Below, piece after piece: positions 34,302 to 42,568 of a stretch of 64,000 bases of DNA. The translations under genes were made by a program, and so were the position numbers. The first letter of the stretch is position 1. Each line of letters begins with the position of its first letter. Origin of the DNA: Chryseosolibacter sp964438975 (GTDB taxonomy: Bacteria > Bacteroidota > Bacteroidia > Cytophagales > Cyclobacteriaceae); assembly GCA_964438975.1 (NCBI GenBank), contig CAYTMU010000001.1:62001-126000 (forward strand). Direction: 5' to 3'. A model generated the notes under the pieces. The model saw only the letters and a program-made list of their open reading frames with translations. It searched no databases and was not told where the DNA came from.

Positions 34302-35552
34302 ATGGGAAACTCTATACAAACTCTTCCGGATATCGACGGCGCTTACGAGACGCTGAAATCGGTGGTATTGAAAACGCCTCTGCAGCGGCACCGCAAGCTA
34401 TCGGAGAAATTCGGTGCTGAGATTTATATCAAGCGCGAAGATCTGCAGGTGGTGAGGTCGTACAAGCTCCGCGGGGCGTTCAACCTCATACAGAGTTTAA
34501 CATCAGCAGAGCGTGCGCGCGGAGTAGTCTGTGCCAGCGCCGGTAATCACGCACAAGGAGTGGCCTACTCATGCAGGCAACTCGACATCAGCGGCGTGAT
34601 CTACATGCCAGCTATAACACCGAAACAGAAGATCAACCAGGTCCGGATGTTCGGTGGCGACAACATCGAGATCGTCCTCACTGGCGACACGTTCGATGAA
34701 TGCCAGACTCACGCCCTTGCATTCGCACGTGAGAATGACAAGTTATTCATACCACCCTTCGATCATGTGAAGGTGATCGAAGGACAAGGAACGGTGGGAA
34801 AAGAGATCAATGACGACCTCCGCGATATCGACTACATCTTCATTCCCATCGGCGGCGGCGGGCTTTGCGCCGGCGTCGGAACCTACTTCAAAATCCATTC
34901 TCCTGAAACAAAGATCATTGGCGTTGAGCCGTCTGGAGCCCCTTCAATGAAAGAAGCTCTGCTCGCCGGTAAGCCGGTGAAACTGGAACACATCGACCAT
35001 TTCGTTGATGGTGCATCAGTTCAAAGGGTCGGCGAGATCACCTTTGGTATTTGCAAGGACCTGATAAGTGATATCCTCCTCGTACCTGAAGGCAAAGTGA
35101 GCTCGACAATACTTCAACTTTACAACGAAGACGCTATAGTCGCAGAACCCGCAGGGGCGTTGTCAATTGCAGGATTGGATCAATACGCCAGCAGAATTCG
35201 CGGAAAGAAAGTAGTGTGCGTTCTCAGCGGAGGGAACAACGACATTGACCGGATGCAGGAGATCATGGAACGCTCGCTCCTGTATGAAGGTCTCAAGCAT
35301 TATTTCATCGTCCGGTTTGCCCAACGTCCAGGAGCACTAAAAGAGTTTGTCAATCATATCCTCGGGCCCGACGACGACATCGTCCGGTTTGAATTCATTC
35401 AGAAACATAACAAAGAAACCGGGCCGGCCCTGATCGGTATCGAAGTAAAAACACGCGACGACTTCGATGCGCTGATAAAGCGCATGGATGAGTTTAAACT
35501 CAACTACACACTCGTCAATCAGAACGAAAATCTCTTTGAGTACCTCGTGTAA
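34302..35552 (+). CDS. ilvA: Threonine dehydratase (biosynthetic type, single ACT-like domain)
   Basis: 416 aa. It deaminates threonine to 2-oxobutanoate, committing carbon to isoleucine. PLP Lys near residue 55 in VVRSYKLRGAFN; CASAGNHAQGVAYSCR; PIGGGGLCAGVGTYFK (phosphate loop); VVCVLSGGNNDIDR. A C-terminal ~80-aa ACT-like regulatory domain (HYFIVRFAQRPGALKEFVNH) gives likely isoleucine feedback. E. coli IlvA has two such units; this is the one-unit class. Start at ATG 34302, since the GTG at 34287 lies in the upstream hairpin. Confidence 0.93.
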   Translation: MGNSIQTLPDIDGAYETLKSVVLKTPLQRHRKLSEKFGAEIYIKREDLQVVRSYKLRGAFNLIQSLTSAERARGVVCASAGNHAQGVAYSCRQLDISGVIYMPAITPKQKINQVRMFGGDNIEIVLTGDTFDECQTHALAFARENDKLFIPPFDHVKVIEGQGTVGKEINDDLRDIDYIFIPIGGGGLCAGVGTYFKIHSPETKIIGVEPSGAPSMKEALLAGKPVKLEHIDHFVDGASVQRVGEITFGICKDLISDILLVPEGKVSSTILQLYNEDAIVAEPAGALSIAGLDQYASRIRGKKVVCVLSGGNNDIDRMQEIMERSLLYEGLKHYFIVRFAQRPGALKEFVNHILGPDDDIVRFEFIQKHNKETGPALIGIEVKTRDDFDALIKRMDEFKLNYTLVNQNENLFEYLV

Positions 35553-35742
35553 GACGGCCGCTTAAGCGTATCACTCGTTTGTGTAGGTCACGGTCGCACT
35601 GGTTTCCGAAACACGACGTCTGACGGATTAATTTTTTCGGGAATTTCTTTGACCCGCGGAGTGTTTTTTGGGATATTAGGGGTTTGAAATTCAGTTAAAG
35701 AGAATACGGTCAGCAAACGTTGTAGTTTATAAACTTGAAAAC
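35553..35742 (+). other. ilvA-leuC spacer, no leader peptide found
   Basis: 190 bases between the ilvA stop and the leuC terminator. No ATG-initiated ORF and no run of Leu codons is present. The best short frame is GTG at 35661 (8 codons, VFFGILGV), which is not persuasive. The region is T-rich with TTTG at 35648-35651 and 35683-35686 but no exact promoter pair. Confidence 0.5.
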
Positions 35743-35782
35743 CCGCCTCTTCCGGCTAATCCCGGAAGGGGCGGTTTTCGTT
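35743..35782 (+). terminator. Strong intrinsic terminator between ilvA and leuC
   Basis: Stem CCGCCTCTTCCGG (35743-35755) with CCGGAAGGGGCGG (35762-35774): 13 pairs including one G-U, 6-nt loop, then TTTTCGTTT. It lies 50 bases upstream of leuC. The 3' arm end GGGGCGGTTTT is identical to that of the ilv attenuator terminator. Confidence 0.9.
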
Positions 35783-35794
35783 TCAGGACCACCC

Positions 35795-35811
35795 AAACTA
35801 ACAGTTGTAAA
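35795..35811 (+). promoter_or_regulatory. Shared BCAA motif AAACTAACAGTTGTAAA (copy 2, before leuC)
   Basis: Identical 17-nt copy of 28287-28303, here 21 bases before the leuC ATG. Both copies are followed within a base by AATA. Confidence 0.6.
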
Positions 35812-35822
35812 GAATAGACACT

Positions 35823-35830
35823 AAGAGGAG
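35823..35830 (+). promoter_or_regulatory. Purine-rich ribosome-binding site of leuC (AAGAGGAG)
   Basis: Strong Shine-Dalgarno-like sequence only 2 bases from the ATG. Most genes in this window lack such a site, as is usual in Bacteroidota. leuB also has AGGAG at 37842-37846, spaced 8 bases from its ATG. Confidence 0.55.
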
Positions 35831-35832
35831 CC

Positions 35833-37239
35833 ATGAGCCAGTCACCGAAAACCTTATTTGACAAGATCTGGGATGCCCACGTTGTAAAAAGCAGTGAAGG
35901 ACACCCAAACGTATTGTTCATCGACAGACACTTCATTCACGAAGTGACCAGCCCCCAGGCATTCGATGGCCTTCGCAAGAGAGGGGTCCCTGTGTTCAAC
36001 GCAGCGAGAACCACTGCTACGCCTGACCATAACGTGCCGACCAAAGATCAACATCTTCCCATCCGGGAAGCGTTGTCTCGCCACCAGGTGGAGACACTGC
36101 GGAAAAACTGCGAGGAATTCGGCATCAGCCTGTATGACCTGGGACATCCGTACCAGGGAATTGTTCATATTATCGGCCCCGAACTCGGACTTACACTTCC
36201 CGGTATGACGATCGTTTGTGGCGATAGTCACACGTCAACACACGGTGCGTTTGGCAACATCGCGTTCGGTATCGGAACTTCCGAGGTCGAACAAGTTCTT
36301 GCAACGCAGTGTATCCTTCAATACAAGCCCAAAAGGATGAAGATCGAGATCAACGGCAAACTTGGTAAAGGCGTCGTCGCGAAAGACATCATCCTTTACA
36401 TCATCTCCCGTATATCCGCCAGCGGTGCAACGGGATATTTCGTAGAATACGCCGGCGACACGATTCGCGGACTTTCTATGGAAGCACGCATGACGATCTG
36501 TAACATGAGCATCGAGATGGGAGCTCGCGGCGGATTGATCGCGCCCGACGAGACGACCTTCAACTATATCCGCGGTCGCAAGTTTGCTCCTCAGGGTGAG
36601 CAGTTTGAACGACTGGTTGAACAGTGGAGAAACCTTCAGTCTGACCCCGGTGCGGAATACGACGAAGTCCTTCGTTTTGACGCGAACGATATTGGTCCGA
36701 TGATCACGTACGGCACAAATCCCGGTATGGGCATCAGGGTCACCGATCGCATCCCTACGCTGACAGAGTTACGTGATATAAGCGAACAAACTTCGTTCAC
36801 GAAGTCACTGGAATACATGGGACTCGAGCCCGGCAGTCAGTTACTGGGAAAATCAGTTGATTATGTATTCATCGGAAGTTGTACGAACGCTCGTATCGAG
36901 GACTTGCGTCTTGTCGCGGAAATGGTAAAAGGCAAGACAAAAGCACCCAACGTTGAAGTTTGGGTAGTCCCCGGATCGAAACAAGTGGAAGAGCAGGCCC
37001 GAAGGGAGGGTCTGGACAAGATCTTTGAAGCTGCCGGCTTCGAACTTCGCGAGCCCGGCTGCTCCGCATGTCTGGCGATGAATGAAGATAAGATACCTGC
37101 AGGCAAATACTGTATCTCCACCTCTAACCGGAACTTTGAGGGGCGGCAAGGCCCTAAATCAAGGACCTTCCTGGCGAGTCCGTTGAGCGCTGCAGCCGCG
37201 GCGATCACCGGAAAAGTCACAGATGTCCGCGATTTCTGA
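35833..37239 (+). CDS. leuC: 3-isopropylmalate dehydratase, large subunit
   Basis: 468 aa aconitase-superfamily protein that isomerises 2- to 3-isopropylmalate with LeuD. [4Fe-4S] cysteines: FIGSCTNARIEDL and EPGCSACLAMNED. Other signatures: KTLFDKIWDAHVV at the N-terminus, TIVCGDSHTSTHGAFG, FGIGTSEVEQVLATQ, and EARMTICNMSIEMGARGGLI. First gene of the leu block; leuD follows after 19 bases. Transcription is likely governed by the terminator and conserved motif upstream. Confidence 0.95.
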   Translation: MSQSPKTLFDKIWDAHVVKSSEGHPNVLFIDRHFIHEVTSPQAFDGLRKRGVPVFNAARTTATPDHNVPTKDQHLPIREALSRHQVETLRKNCEEFGISLYDLGHPYQGIVHIIGPELGLTLPGMTIVCGDSHTSTHGAFGNIAFGIGTSEVEQVLATQCILQYKPKRMKIEINGKLGKGVVAKDIILYIISRISASGATGYFVEYAGDTIRGLSMEARMTICNMSIEMGARGGLIAPDETTFNYIRGRKFAPQGEQFERLVEQWRNLQSDPGAEYDEVLRFDANDIGPMITYGTNPGMGIRVTDRIPTLTELRDISEQTSFTKSLEYMGLEPGSQLLGKSVDYVFIGSCTNARIEDLRLVAEMVKGKTKAPNVEVWVVPGSKQVEEQARREGLDKIFEAAGFELREPGCSACLAMNEDKIPAGKYCISTSNRNFEGRQGPKSRTFLASPLSAAAAAITGKVTDVRDF

Positions 37240-37258
37240 CATACGAACCAGTTGAACC

Positions 37259-37843
37259 ATGAGCAAAGAAAAATTCACCACCTTGAAAAGCACGGCAGTT
37301 CCCCTGCCAATTGAGAATATTGATACCGACCAGATCATTCCTGCGCGATTTCTCAAAGCCACAACCCGTGAGGGTTTTGGCGAGAATCTTTTCCGCGATT
37401 GGAAATACGATGCCGAGGGAAGTCCGAAGGATTTTGTCCTGAACGACTCCAGGTATTCCGGCAAGATCCTCGTCGCCGGCAAAAACTTCGGCTGTGGCAG
37501 CAGCCGCGAGCACGCAGCATGGGCCATCTTCGACGGTGGATTCCGCGTTGTGATATCAAGCTTTTTCGCCGATATTTTCAAGAACAACGCATTGAACAAC
37601 GCACTTCTGCCAGTCCAGGTCACCGATACCTTTCTCAAAAAAGTACTCGATGCAGTCGAAGCGAATCCCGCGACGGTCATCACCGTCAATCTGACGGAGC
37701 AAAAGGTTTCGCTCGAGGATGGGAGCAGTGAAAGCTTCGACATCAATCCATACAAGAAGACATGTCTCGTTAACGGATATGACGACATCGACTACCTACT
37801 GAACTTGCGTGAAGAGATTAAACAATTTGAACTGACCCACTAG
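37259..37843 (+). CDS. leuD: 3-isopropylmalate dehydratase, small subunit
   Basis: 194 aa swivel-domain partner of LeuC. Signatures: PLPIENIDTDQIIPARFLKA, VAGKNFGCGSSREHAAWAI (substrate-binding GCGSSREHA loop), FADIFKNNALNNALLPV. Length is standard. It overlaps nothing and is followed by leuB after 11 bases including an AGGAG site. Confidence 0.95.
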   Translation: MSKEKFTTLKSTAVPLPIENIDTDQIIPARFLKATTREGFGENLFRDWKYDAEGSPKDFVLNDSRYSGKILVAGKNFGCGSSREHAAWAIFDGGFRVVISSFFADIFKNNALNNALLPVQVTDTFLKKVLDAVEANPATVITVNLTEQKVSLEDGSSESFDINPYKKTCLVNGYDDIDYLLNLREEIKQFELTH

Positions 37844-37854
37844 GAGCAACCACA

Positions 37855-38955
37855 ATGAAGAAAAGAATTACCATCCTGCCTGGCGACGGCATTGGAAAAG
37901 AAGTGACAGCGTGTGGCAAGAAAGTACTGGAACAGGTAGCTGAATGTTTCGGTCACGAGTTTGTATTCGATTACGCACTGATCGGCCACGAGGCGATTGA
38001 GGCCACTGGCAATCCTTTGCCAGACGAGACGCTGGAAAAAATGAAAAATTCGGATGCCATTTTATTCGGAGCGGTAGGACATCCCAAATACGACAATGAC
38101 CCCTCACTTCCGGTACGGCCGGAACAAGGGCTTTTGAAGATGCGCAAGGAGCTAGGGCTCTATGCGAACCTCAGGCCGATCAAACTCTTTGACGAACTGC
38201 TTGAAGCATCGAGCATCAAACCTGAGATCCTGAGAGGTGCCGATATCCTTTTCTTCCGCGAACTCACAGGAGACGTTTATTTCGGCGAACGCGGCCGCAC
38301 GAACGACAATGATACTGCGTACGACACGATGATCTATTCAAAATTCGAAGTTGAACGCATTGCGCATAAAGCCTTTGTAGCGGCACAGACACGCGATAAA
38401 AAGGTGACATCTGTTGACAAAGCAAACGTACTTGAAAGCTCGCGCTTGTGGAGGTCAGTGGTGCAGGAAGTCGCCAAACAATATCCCGACGTAACGATCG
38501 AACACATGTTCGTCGACGCTGCAGCAATGAAACTCATTCAGAATCCGAAGAGTTTTGACGTGGTGGTGACCGGCAACCTCTTTGGTGATATTCTGACTGA
38601 CGAAGCGTCACAGATCGCCGGTTCGATGGGTATGCTGGCTTCAGCATCCATAGGCGATACAGTGGGTCTGTATGAACCCATACACGGAAGCGCACATGAC
38701 ATTACCGGAAAGGGAATAGCCAATCCATTGGCTTCGATCCTTTCCGCGGCACTGATGTTGGATATTTCCTTCGGTTTGAAAGACGAGTCAAATGCCGTGA
38801 TCCGCGCAGTGGAGAAAACATTACAGGAAGGCTATCGCACGAAAGATATAGCAGACGCGAACACGCCCCATGAGAAAATACTCGGCACAGAGGTGATGGG
38901 CAACGTCATTTGCAATCAGGTCAGGATGGTGGCTACGGTGGCTGCCAACAACTAA
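37855..38955 (+). CDS. leuB: 3-isopropylmalate dehydrogenase
   Basis: 366 aa. NAD-dependent oxidative decarboxylase making 2-oxoisocaproate, the direct precursor of leucine. Signatures: ITILPGDGIGKEVT, ILFGAVGHPKYDNDPS (class-specific), LLKMRKELGLYANLRPI, VDKANVLESSRLWR, TGNLFGDILTDEASQIAGSM (metal Asp) and PIHGSAHDITGKGIANPL (NAD site). The stop lies 17 bases before the leuA ATG. Confidence 0.95.
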   Translation: MKKRITILPGDGIGKEVTACGKKVLEQVAECFGHEFVFDYALIGHEAIEATGNPLPDETLEKMKNSDAILFGAVGHPKYDNDPSLPVRPEQGLLKMRKELGLYANLRPIKLFDELLEASSIKPEILRGADILFFRELTGDVYFGERGRTNDNDTAYDTMIYSKFEVERIAHKAFVAAQTRDKKVTSVDKANVLESSRLWRSVVQEVAKQYPDVTIEHMFVDAAAMKLIQNPKSFDVVVTGNLFGDILTDEASQIAGSMGMLASASIGDTVGLYEPIHGSAHDITGKGIANPLASILSAALMLDISFGLKDESNAVIRAVEKTLQEGYRTKDIADANTPHEKILGTEVMGNVICNQVRMVATVAANN

Positions 38956-38972
38956 CATCCAAACACAATATC

Positions 38973-40133
38973 ATGAGCCAAAAAATTGAGATCTTCGACA
39001 CAACGCTTCGCGATGGAGAACAAGTGCCCGGATGTCAGCTTTCCACTGACGAGAAGGTTGTCATTGCTCGTGAACTCGAAGCGCTGGGAGTCGATGTCAT
39101 CGAGGCCGGCTTCCCGATTTCCAGCCCTGGAGATTTCCTCTCGGTTATCGAGATATCGAAAGCAGTAACAGGTGTGAAAGTATGCGCCCTGACGCGGTCC
39201 AAGAAGGACGATATAGATGTCGCCGCCGAAGCTCTTCGCTATGCGAAACAAGGCAGGATACACACCGGGATTGGCTCATCCGATATTCATATCAAACACA
39301 AGTTCAATACCAGCCGGGAGAAAGTCCTCGAACAAGGTGTCTGGGCAGTGAGTTACGCTAAATCGAAAGGGGTAGAAGTGGAATTCTTCGCAGAGGACGC
39401 TGGTCGTGCGGACCTCGCCTTCCTGGCCCAAATGGTCGAAGCCGTTATTGAGGCAGGTGCTGACGTCGTCAATATCCCGGATACCACAGGATACTGTCTG
39501 CCTCACCTGTACGGAAAACGGATCCAGTACCTTTGTGAAAATGTCAAGAACATCCACAAGGCGACGATCTCGGTACACTGCCATAACGATCTCGGTATGG
39601 CCACTGCAAACACGATTTCCGGATTGATCAACGGAGCGCGACAGGCGGAAGTCACGATCAACGGTATTGGCGAACGCGCAGGTAACACCTCTCTTGAAGA
39701 GATTGCCATGATCATCAAGACACATAAGGACCTCGGCCTCCATACAAACATCAAGTCGGAAAAAATATACGCCATCAGTAACATGGTGTCGGAAATGATG
39801 CGAATGCCGGTGCAGCCCAACAAGGCAATCGTCGGAGCAAACGCGTTCGCGCATTCCTCGGGAATCCACCAGGATGGGTTCCTGAAGAATTCCGAAAACT
39901 ATGAGATCATCAATCCGGAGGATGTGGGTGTTCCCAGTTCCTCAATCGTGCTGACTGCGCGCAGTGGAAGAGCAGCTCTCAAGCATCGCCTCGAACTACT
40001 GGGATATCAACCGACAAAACCGGAACTGGATCAGGTCTATCAGCATTTCCTTGTCCTTGCTGATGAGAAGAAGCAGGTTGATAATGAAGATCTGATCGCG
40101 CTGATCGGACAACTACCGGTGTTGAGCAAATAA
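38973..40133 (+). CDS. leuA: 2-isopropylmalate synthase, short form lacking the LeuA allosteric domain
   Basis: 386 aa from ATG 38973; upstream in-frame codons to 38910 would translate the end of leuB. DRE-TIM metallolyase that condenses acetyl-CoA with 2-oxoisovalerate: FDTTLRDGEQVPGC, VEFFAEDAGRAD, ISVHCHNDLGMATANT (metal His-x-His), GIGERAGNTSLEE, and FAHSSGIHQDGFLKN (subdomain). It stops after the linker (LDQVYQHFLVLADEKKQVDN), so the ~120-residue C-terminal leucine-binding domain of standard LeuA is absent. Homocitrate synthase is an alternative by fold, but the leuCDB context decides. Confidence 0.9.
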   Translation: MSQKIEIFDTTLRDGEQVPGCQLSTDEKVVIARELEALGVDVIEAGFPISSPGDFLSVIEISKAVTGVKVCALTRSKKDDIDVAAEALRYAKQGRIHTGIGSSDIHIKHKFNTSREKVLEQGVWAVSYAKSKGVEVEFFAEDAGRADLAFLAQMVEAVIEAGADVVNIPDTTGYCLPHLYGKRIQYLCENVKNIHKATISVHCHNDLGMATANTISGLINGARQAEVTINGIGERAGNTSLEEIAMIIKTHKDLGLHTNIKSEKIYAISNMVSEMMRMPVQPNKAIVGANAFAHSSGIHQDGFLKNSENYEIINPEDVGVPSSSIVLTARSGRAALKHRLELLGYQPTKPELDQVYQHFLVLADEKKQVDNEDLIALIGQLPVLSK

Positions 40134-40169
40134 TCTGATCAAATTGTCGTGATTCGGATCACACCTTCT

Positions 40170-40556
40170 ATGAAATCACTTTTCAGAGTTTCTTCGGTCT
40201 TCATTCTGTTGTCGGTATTTGCTTGTCAGAATCCGAACGAGGAACTGTACGGTGAGGTGATGAGCATACACGACGAAGTGATGCCGAAAATGGACGACCT
40301 CTATAAAGCTAAGCAAGCTCTGCAAAAACAGCTTGATACGGAGGAGCTTGACAGTATCCAACAGGAGAATGTCAGGGAGAAGATCGCACGAATAAATTCT
40401 GCAAGTGAGCAGATGATGGTTTGGATGCGTCAATTCAATCCCGAAGGGGAGCGCGAGGATAGTGTTCGCGTGTACCTGGAATCGGAGCTTGTGAAAATCC
40501 AAAAGGTGAGAGACGACATTCTGCAAGCACTCGAAGCGAATGCACTTTCCGAATAG
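40170..40556 (+). CDS. Small coiled-coil lipoprotein
   Basis: About 128 aa. Signal with lipobox LSVFAC (Cys ~19), then a highly charged helical region (HDEVMPKMDDLYKAKQALQK, VREKIARINSASEQMMVWMR) likely to form a coiled coil. Similar small Bacteroidota lipoproteins are sometimes labelled 'viral A-type inclusion protein', a name without functional meaning. I start at ATG 40170; a GTG at 40149 would add seven residues. Function unknown. It sits alone between leuA and gcvT. Confidence 0.75.
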   Translation: MKSLFRVSSVFILLSVFACQNPNEELYGEVMSIHDEVMPKMDDLYKAKQALQKQLDTEELDSIQQENVREKIARINSASEQMMVWMRQFNPEGEREDSVRVYLESELVKIQKVRDDILQALEANALSE

Positions 40557-40608
40557 AGATGCTTAGACCATACTACCCGGGGACAACCGCACTTCCCGAA
40601 AAATCCCT

Positions 40609-40616
40609 TACCTTTG
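40609..40616 (+). promoter_or_regulatory. -7 promoter box of gcvT (TACCTTTG)
   Basis: Exact TAnnTTTG match 18 bases upstream of the gcvT ATG. No clear TTTG -33 partner is seen. The expected transcript has a leader of about 10 nt. Confidence 0.6.
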
Positions 40617-40634
40617 TGGCCATCCAATAGCCAC

Positions 40635-41729
40635 ATGGAACAATTGAAATACATTCCGCTGAACGATCTTCACGAGGAACTCGGAGGGAAGATGGTGCCT
40701 TTTGCGGGCTATAACATGCCCGTCAGATATTCTTCGGATATCGAAGAGCACATGACAGTGCGCAACGGTGCAGGCGTGTTTGATGTCTCCCACATGGGGG
40801 AGTTCCGAGTCACTGGCCCCGCTGCGCTTGATCTGATCCAGCGCGTGACTTCGAACGATGCCTCCAAACTCGTCGACGGCCAGGCGCAATATTCATACTT
40901 GCCAAACGAAACGGGAGGAATTGTAGATGACCTGATCGTCTATCGTATCAAGGAGAACGACTACTTCATAGTAGTTAATGCTTCGAATATCGGGAAGGAC
41001 TGGCAGTGGTTCACCCGGTTCAACACCGGAGGGGCCCGCATGGAGAATATATCCGACGATATCTGTCTTTTCGCAGTACAGGGCCCAAAGGCCACCGAGG
41101 TACTGCAGAAGCTGACCAGCATCGACCTCGGCACGATCAAGTACTATCACTTTGCGGTCGGATTATTCGCCGGCGTAGAGAACGTCATCATTTCCAACAC
41201 AGGATACACAGGGGCAGGAGGCTTTGAACTGTACGTGGACAAAGGATCCGCTCGCAAAGTCTGGGATGCCGTGTTTGAAGCAGGCAAGGCAATAGGCATC
41301 AAACCGATCGGCCTCGGGGCGCGAGACACGCTGAGACTGGAAATGGGATTCTGCCTTTACGGTAACGATATTGATGATACAACATCACCACTTGAAGCAG
41401 GACTCTCGTGGATAACGAAGTTTACAAAAGAATTTACGAACTCGGAAAATCTGAAGAAGCAGAAAGAAGAAGGGATCAGCAGGAAACTGGTCGGCTTCCG
41501 GATGCTCGATAAAGGTATTCCCCGCCATGGGTACCTGATTAAGGACAGCGAAGGCACTGCCATTGGAAAAGTGACCTCCGGCACCATATCGCCAGTGCTA
41601 AACACTGGTATCGGCCTCGGCTATGTTGCCATCGATCATTCATCCGTAGACACCGAGATCTTCATCGATGTACGAGGTCGTGGCTTGAAAGCAATCGTTC
41701 AGAAAACGCCTTTTATCAGTCAGGCATAA
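40635..41729 (+). CDS. gcvT: Glycine cleavage system T protein (aminomethyltransferase)
   Basis: 364 aa. It transfers the methylene carbon from H-protein-bound glycine to tetrahydrofolate. Signatures: LNDLHEELGGKMVPFAGYNM, GVFDVSHMGEFRVTG, YTGAGGFELYV (folate-site region), GARDTLRLEMGFCLYGND (catalytic Asp area), TSGTISPVLNTGIGLGYV. Full family length. ATG 40635 is chosen over 40614 because the latter lies on the -7 box. No gcvH/gcvP nearby. comB-like follows after 4 bases. Confidence 0.93.
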   Translation: MEQLKYIPLNDLHEELGGKMVPFAGYNMPVRYSSDIEEHMTVRNGAGVFDVSHMGEFRVTGPAALDLIQRVTSNDASKLVDGQAQYSYLPNETGGIVDDLIVYRIKENDYFIVVNASNIGKDWQWFTRFNTGGARMENISDDICLFAVQGPKATEVLQKLTSIDLGTIKYYHFAVGLFAGVENVIISNTGYTGAGGFELYVDKGSARKVWDAVFEAGKAIGIKPIGLGARDTLRLEMGFCLYGNDIDDTTSPLEAGLSWITKFTKEFTNSENLKKQKEEGISRKLVGFRMLDKGIPRHGYLIKDSEGTAIGKVTSGTISPVLNTGIGLGYVAIDHSSVDTEIFIDVRGRGLKAIVQKTPFISQA

Positions 41730-41733
41730 TCTC

Positions 41734-42447
41734 ATGAAGCGTACAGTTGATGTTTGTCTGTCGCCCGAGTTGATGCATCTGTATCAGATTGAGGGTCAGA
41801 CCGTCGTCATAGTCGATATTCTTCGCGCAACGTCTTGTATGACCACCGCGATAGCCCATGGGGTTGAAGGCATTCGGGCGTTCGCGCAGCTGCCGGAATG
41901 CCTCGTCCTCAAACAGCAGGGATACTGCACGGCGGGCGAGCGCGATGGAAAGAAAGTCGAGGGATTCGATCTCGGCAATTCACCGTTCGAGTATATGAAT
42001 CCAGACATCGTGGGAAAAAGAATTGCCATTACCACCACAAACGGAACACAGGCGATCGTCCGTTCCGATGGAGCCAAAGAGATTGTAATCGGATCTTTCC
42101 TGAACCTCACGTCAGTTGCGAGCTATTTGTTCAAAACGGAGGGAAACATACTTATCGTCTGCTCGGGATGGAAAGGCAAAGTCAACCTGGAGGACACCGT
42201 CTTTGCCGGAGCATTGGTCGACCGTCTCAGGGACGAATTCGACTATGCGTGCGACGCCCCCGTTATGGCACATCATTTATACCTACAGGCGAAGGATAAT
42301 CTCAGAGAATTCCTGAAGGACTCCAGCCACGTCAGACGTCTGAAAAAGCTCAATATCGAAAAGGACATCGCGTTCTGCCTGACGCCCGATCAGTACGATG
42401 TGGTTCCCGTGATCCGCGATGGAGTGATTGTGAAGAGTGAGTGGTGA
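41734..42447 (+). CDS. ComB-family phosphatase (2-phosphosulfolactate phosphatase-like)
   Basis: 237 aa. VVIVDILRATSCMTTAIAHG, GYCTAGERDGKKVEGFDLGN, NSPFEYMNPDIVGKRIAITT and CSGWKGKVNLEDTVFAGALV are ComB signatures. In methanogens ComB makes sulfolactate for coenzyme M; in bacteria the substrate is generally unknown, so the name is by family only. The last codons (KSEW and stop) are written by the GTGAGTG heptad repeat: the TGA stop lies inside the second unit. Confidence 0.85.
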   Translation: MKRTVDVCLSPELMHLYQIEGQTVVIVDILRATSCMTTAIAHGVEGIRAFAQLPECLVLKQQGYCTAGERDGKKVEGFDLGNSPFEYMNPDIVGKRIAITTTNGTQAIVRSDGAKEIVIGSFLNLTSVASYLFKTEGNILIVCSGWKGKVNLEDTVFAGALVDRLRDEFDYACDAPVMAHHLYLQAKDNLREFLKDSSHVRRLKKLNIEKDIAFCLTPDQYDVVPVIRDGVIVKSEW

Positions 42448-42450
42448 GTG
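42437..42450. repeat. Heptad repeat, left arm (2 x GTGAGTG), overlapping a stop codon
   Basis: Two in-phase units that cover the comB-like stop codon (TGA at 42445-42447). Reverse-complement orientation to the ACTCACT arm at 42522-42567. Confidence 0.8.
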
Positions 42451-42521
42451 AGTTCCCTGCTACTTTGACTTTTTCAGCCTCGATACGGAAACGTGCGATT
42501 TGATGACAACCTGTGAGCTCT

Positions 42522-42567
42522 ACTCACTCACTACTCACTACTCACTACTCACTATTCACTACTCACC
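42522..42567. repeat. Heptad repeat, right arm (ACTCACT x3, ATTCACT, ACTCACC)
   Basis: Five in-phase 7-nt units at 42533-42567 plus one out-of-phase unit at 42522-42528. The array ends 2 bases before the stop of the convergent acyltransferase gene. With 42437-42450 it forms an inverted pair around a ~70-base core. Confidence 0.85.
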
Positions 42568-42568
42568 C

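Noticed and set aside
35649..35687. Short frames from TTG 35649 or GTG 35661 as a leucine leader peptide for leuC
   Set aside because: No ATG, only one Leu codon in the core (VFFGILGV), and no antiterminator geometry like that at the ilv leader.
39276..39869. 197-codon open frame on the minus strand opposite leuA
   Set aside because: Antisense shadow of a well-conserved gene; composition is His/Val/Asp-skewed and matches no family.
40149..40162. GTGAT-TCGG-ATCAC hairpin after leuA as a terminator
   Set aside because: Only a 5-bp stem and no T-tract; it may be incidental, though it could help mRNA ends.
42522..42567. ACTCACT arrays as a possible CRISPR array
   Set aside because: The unit is only 7 nt with no spacers and no cas genes nearby; it is a simple tandem repeat.
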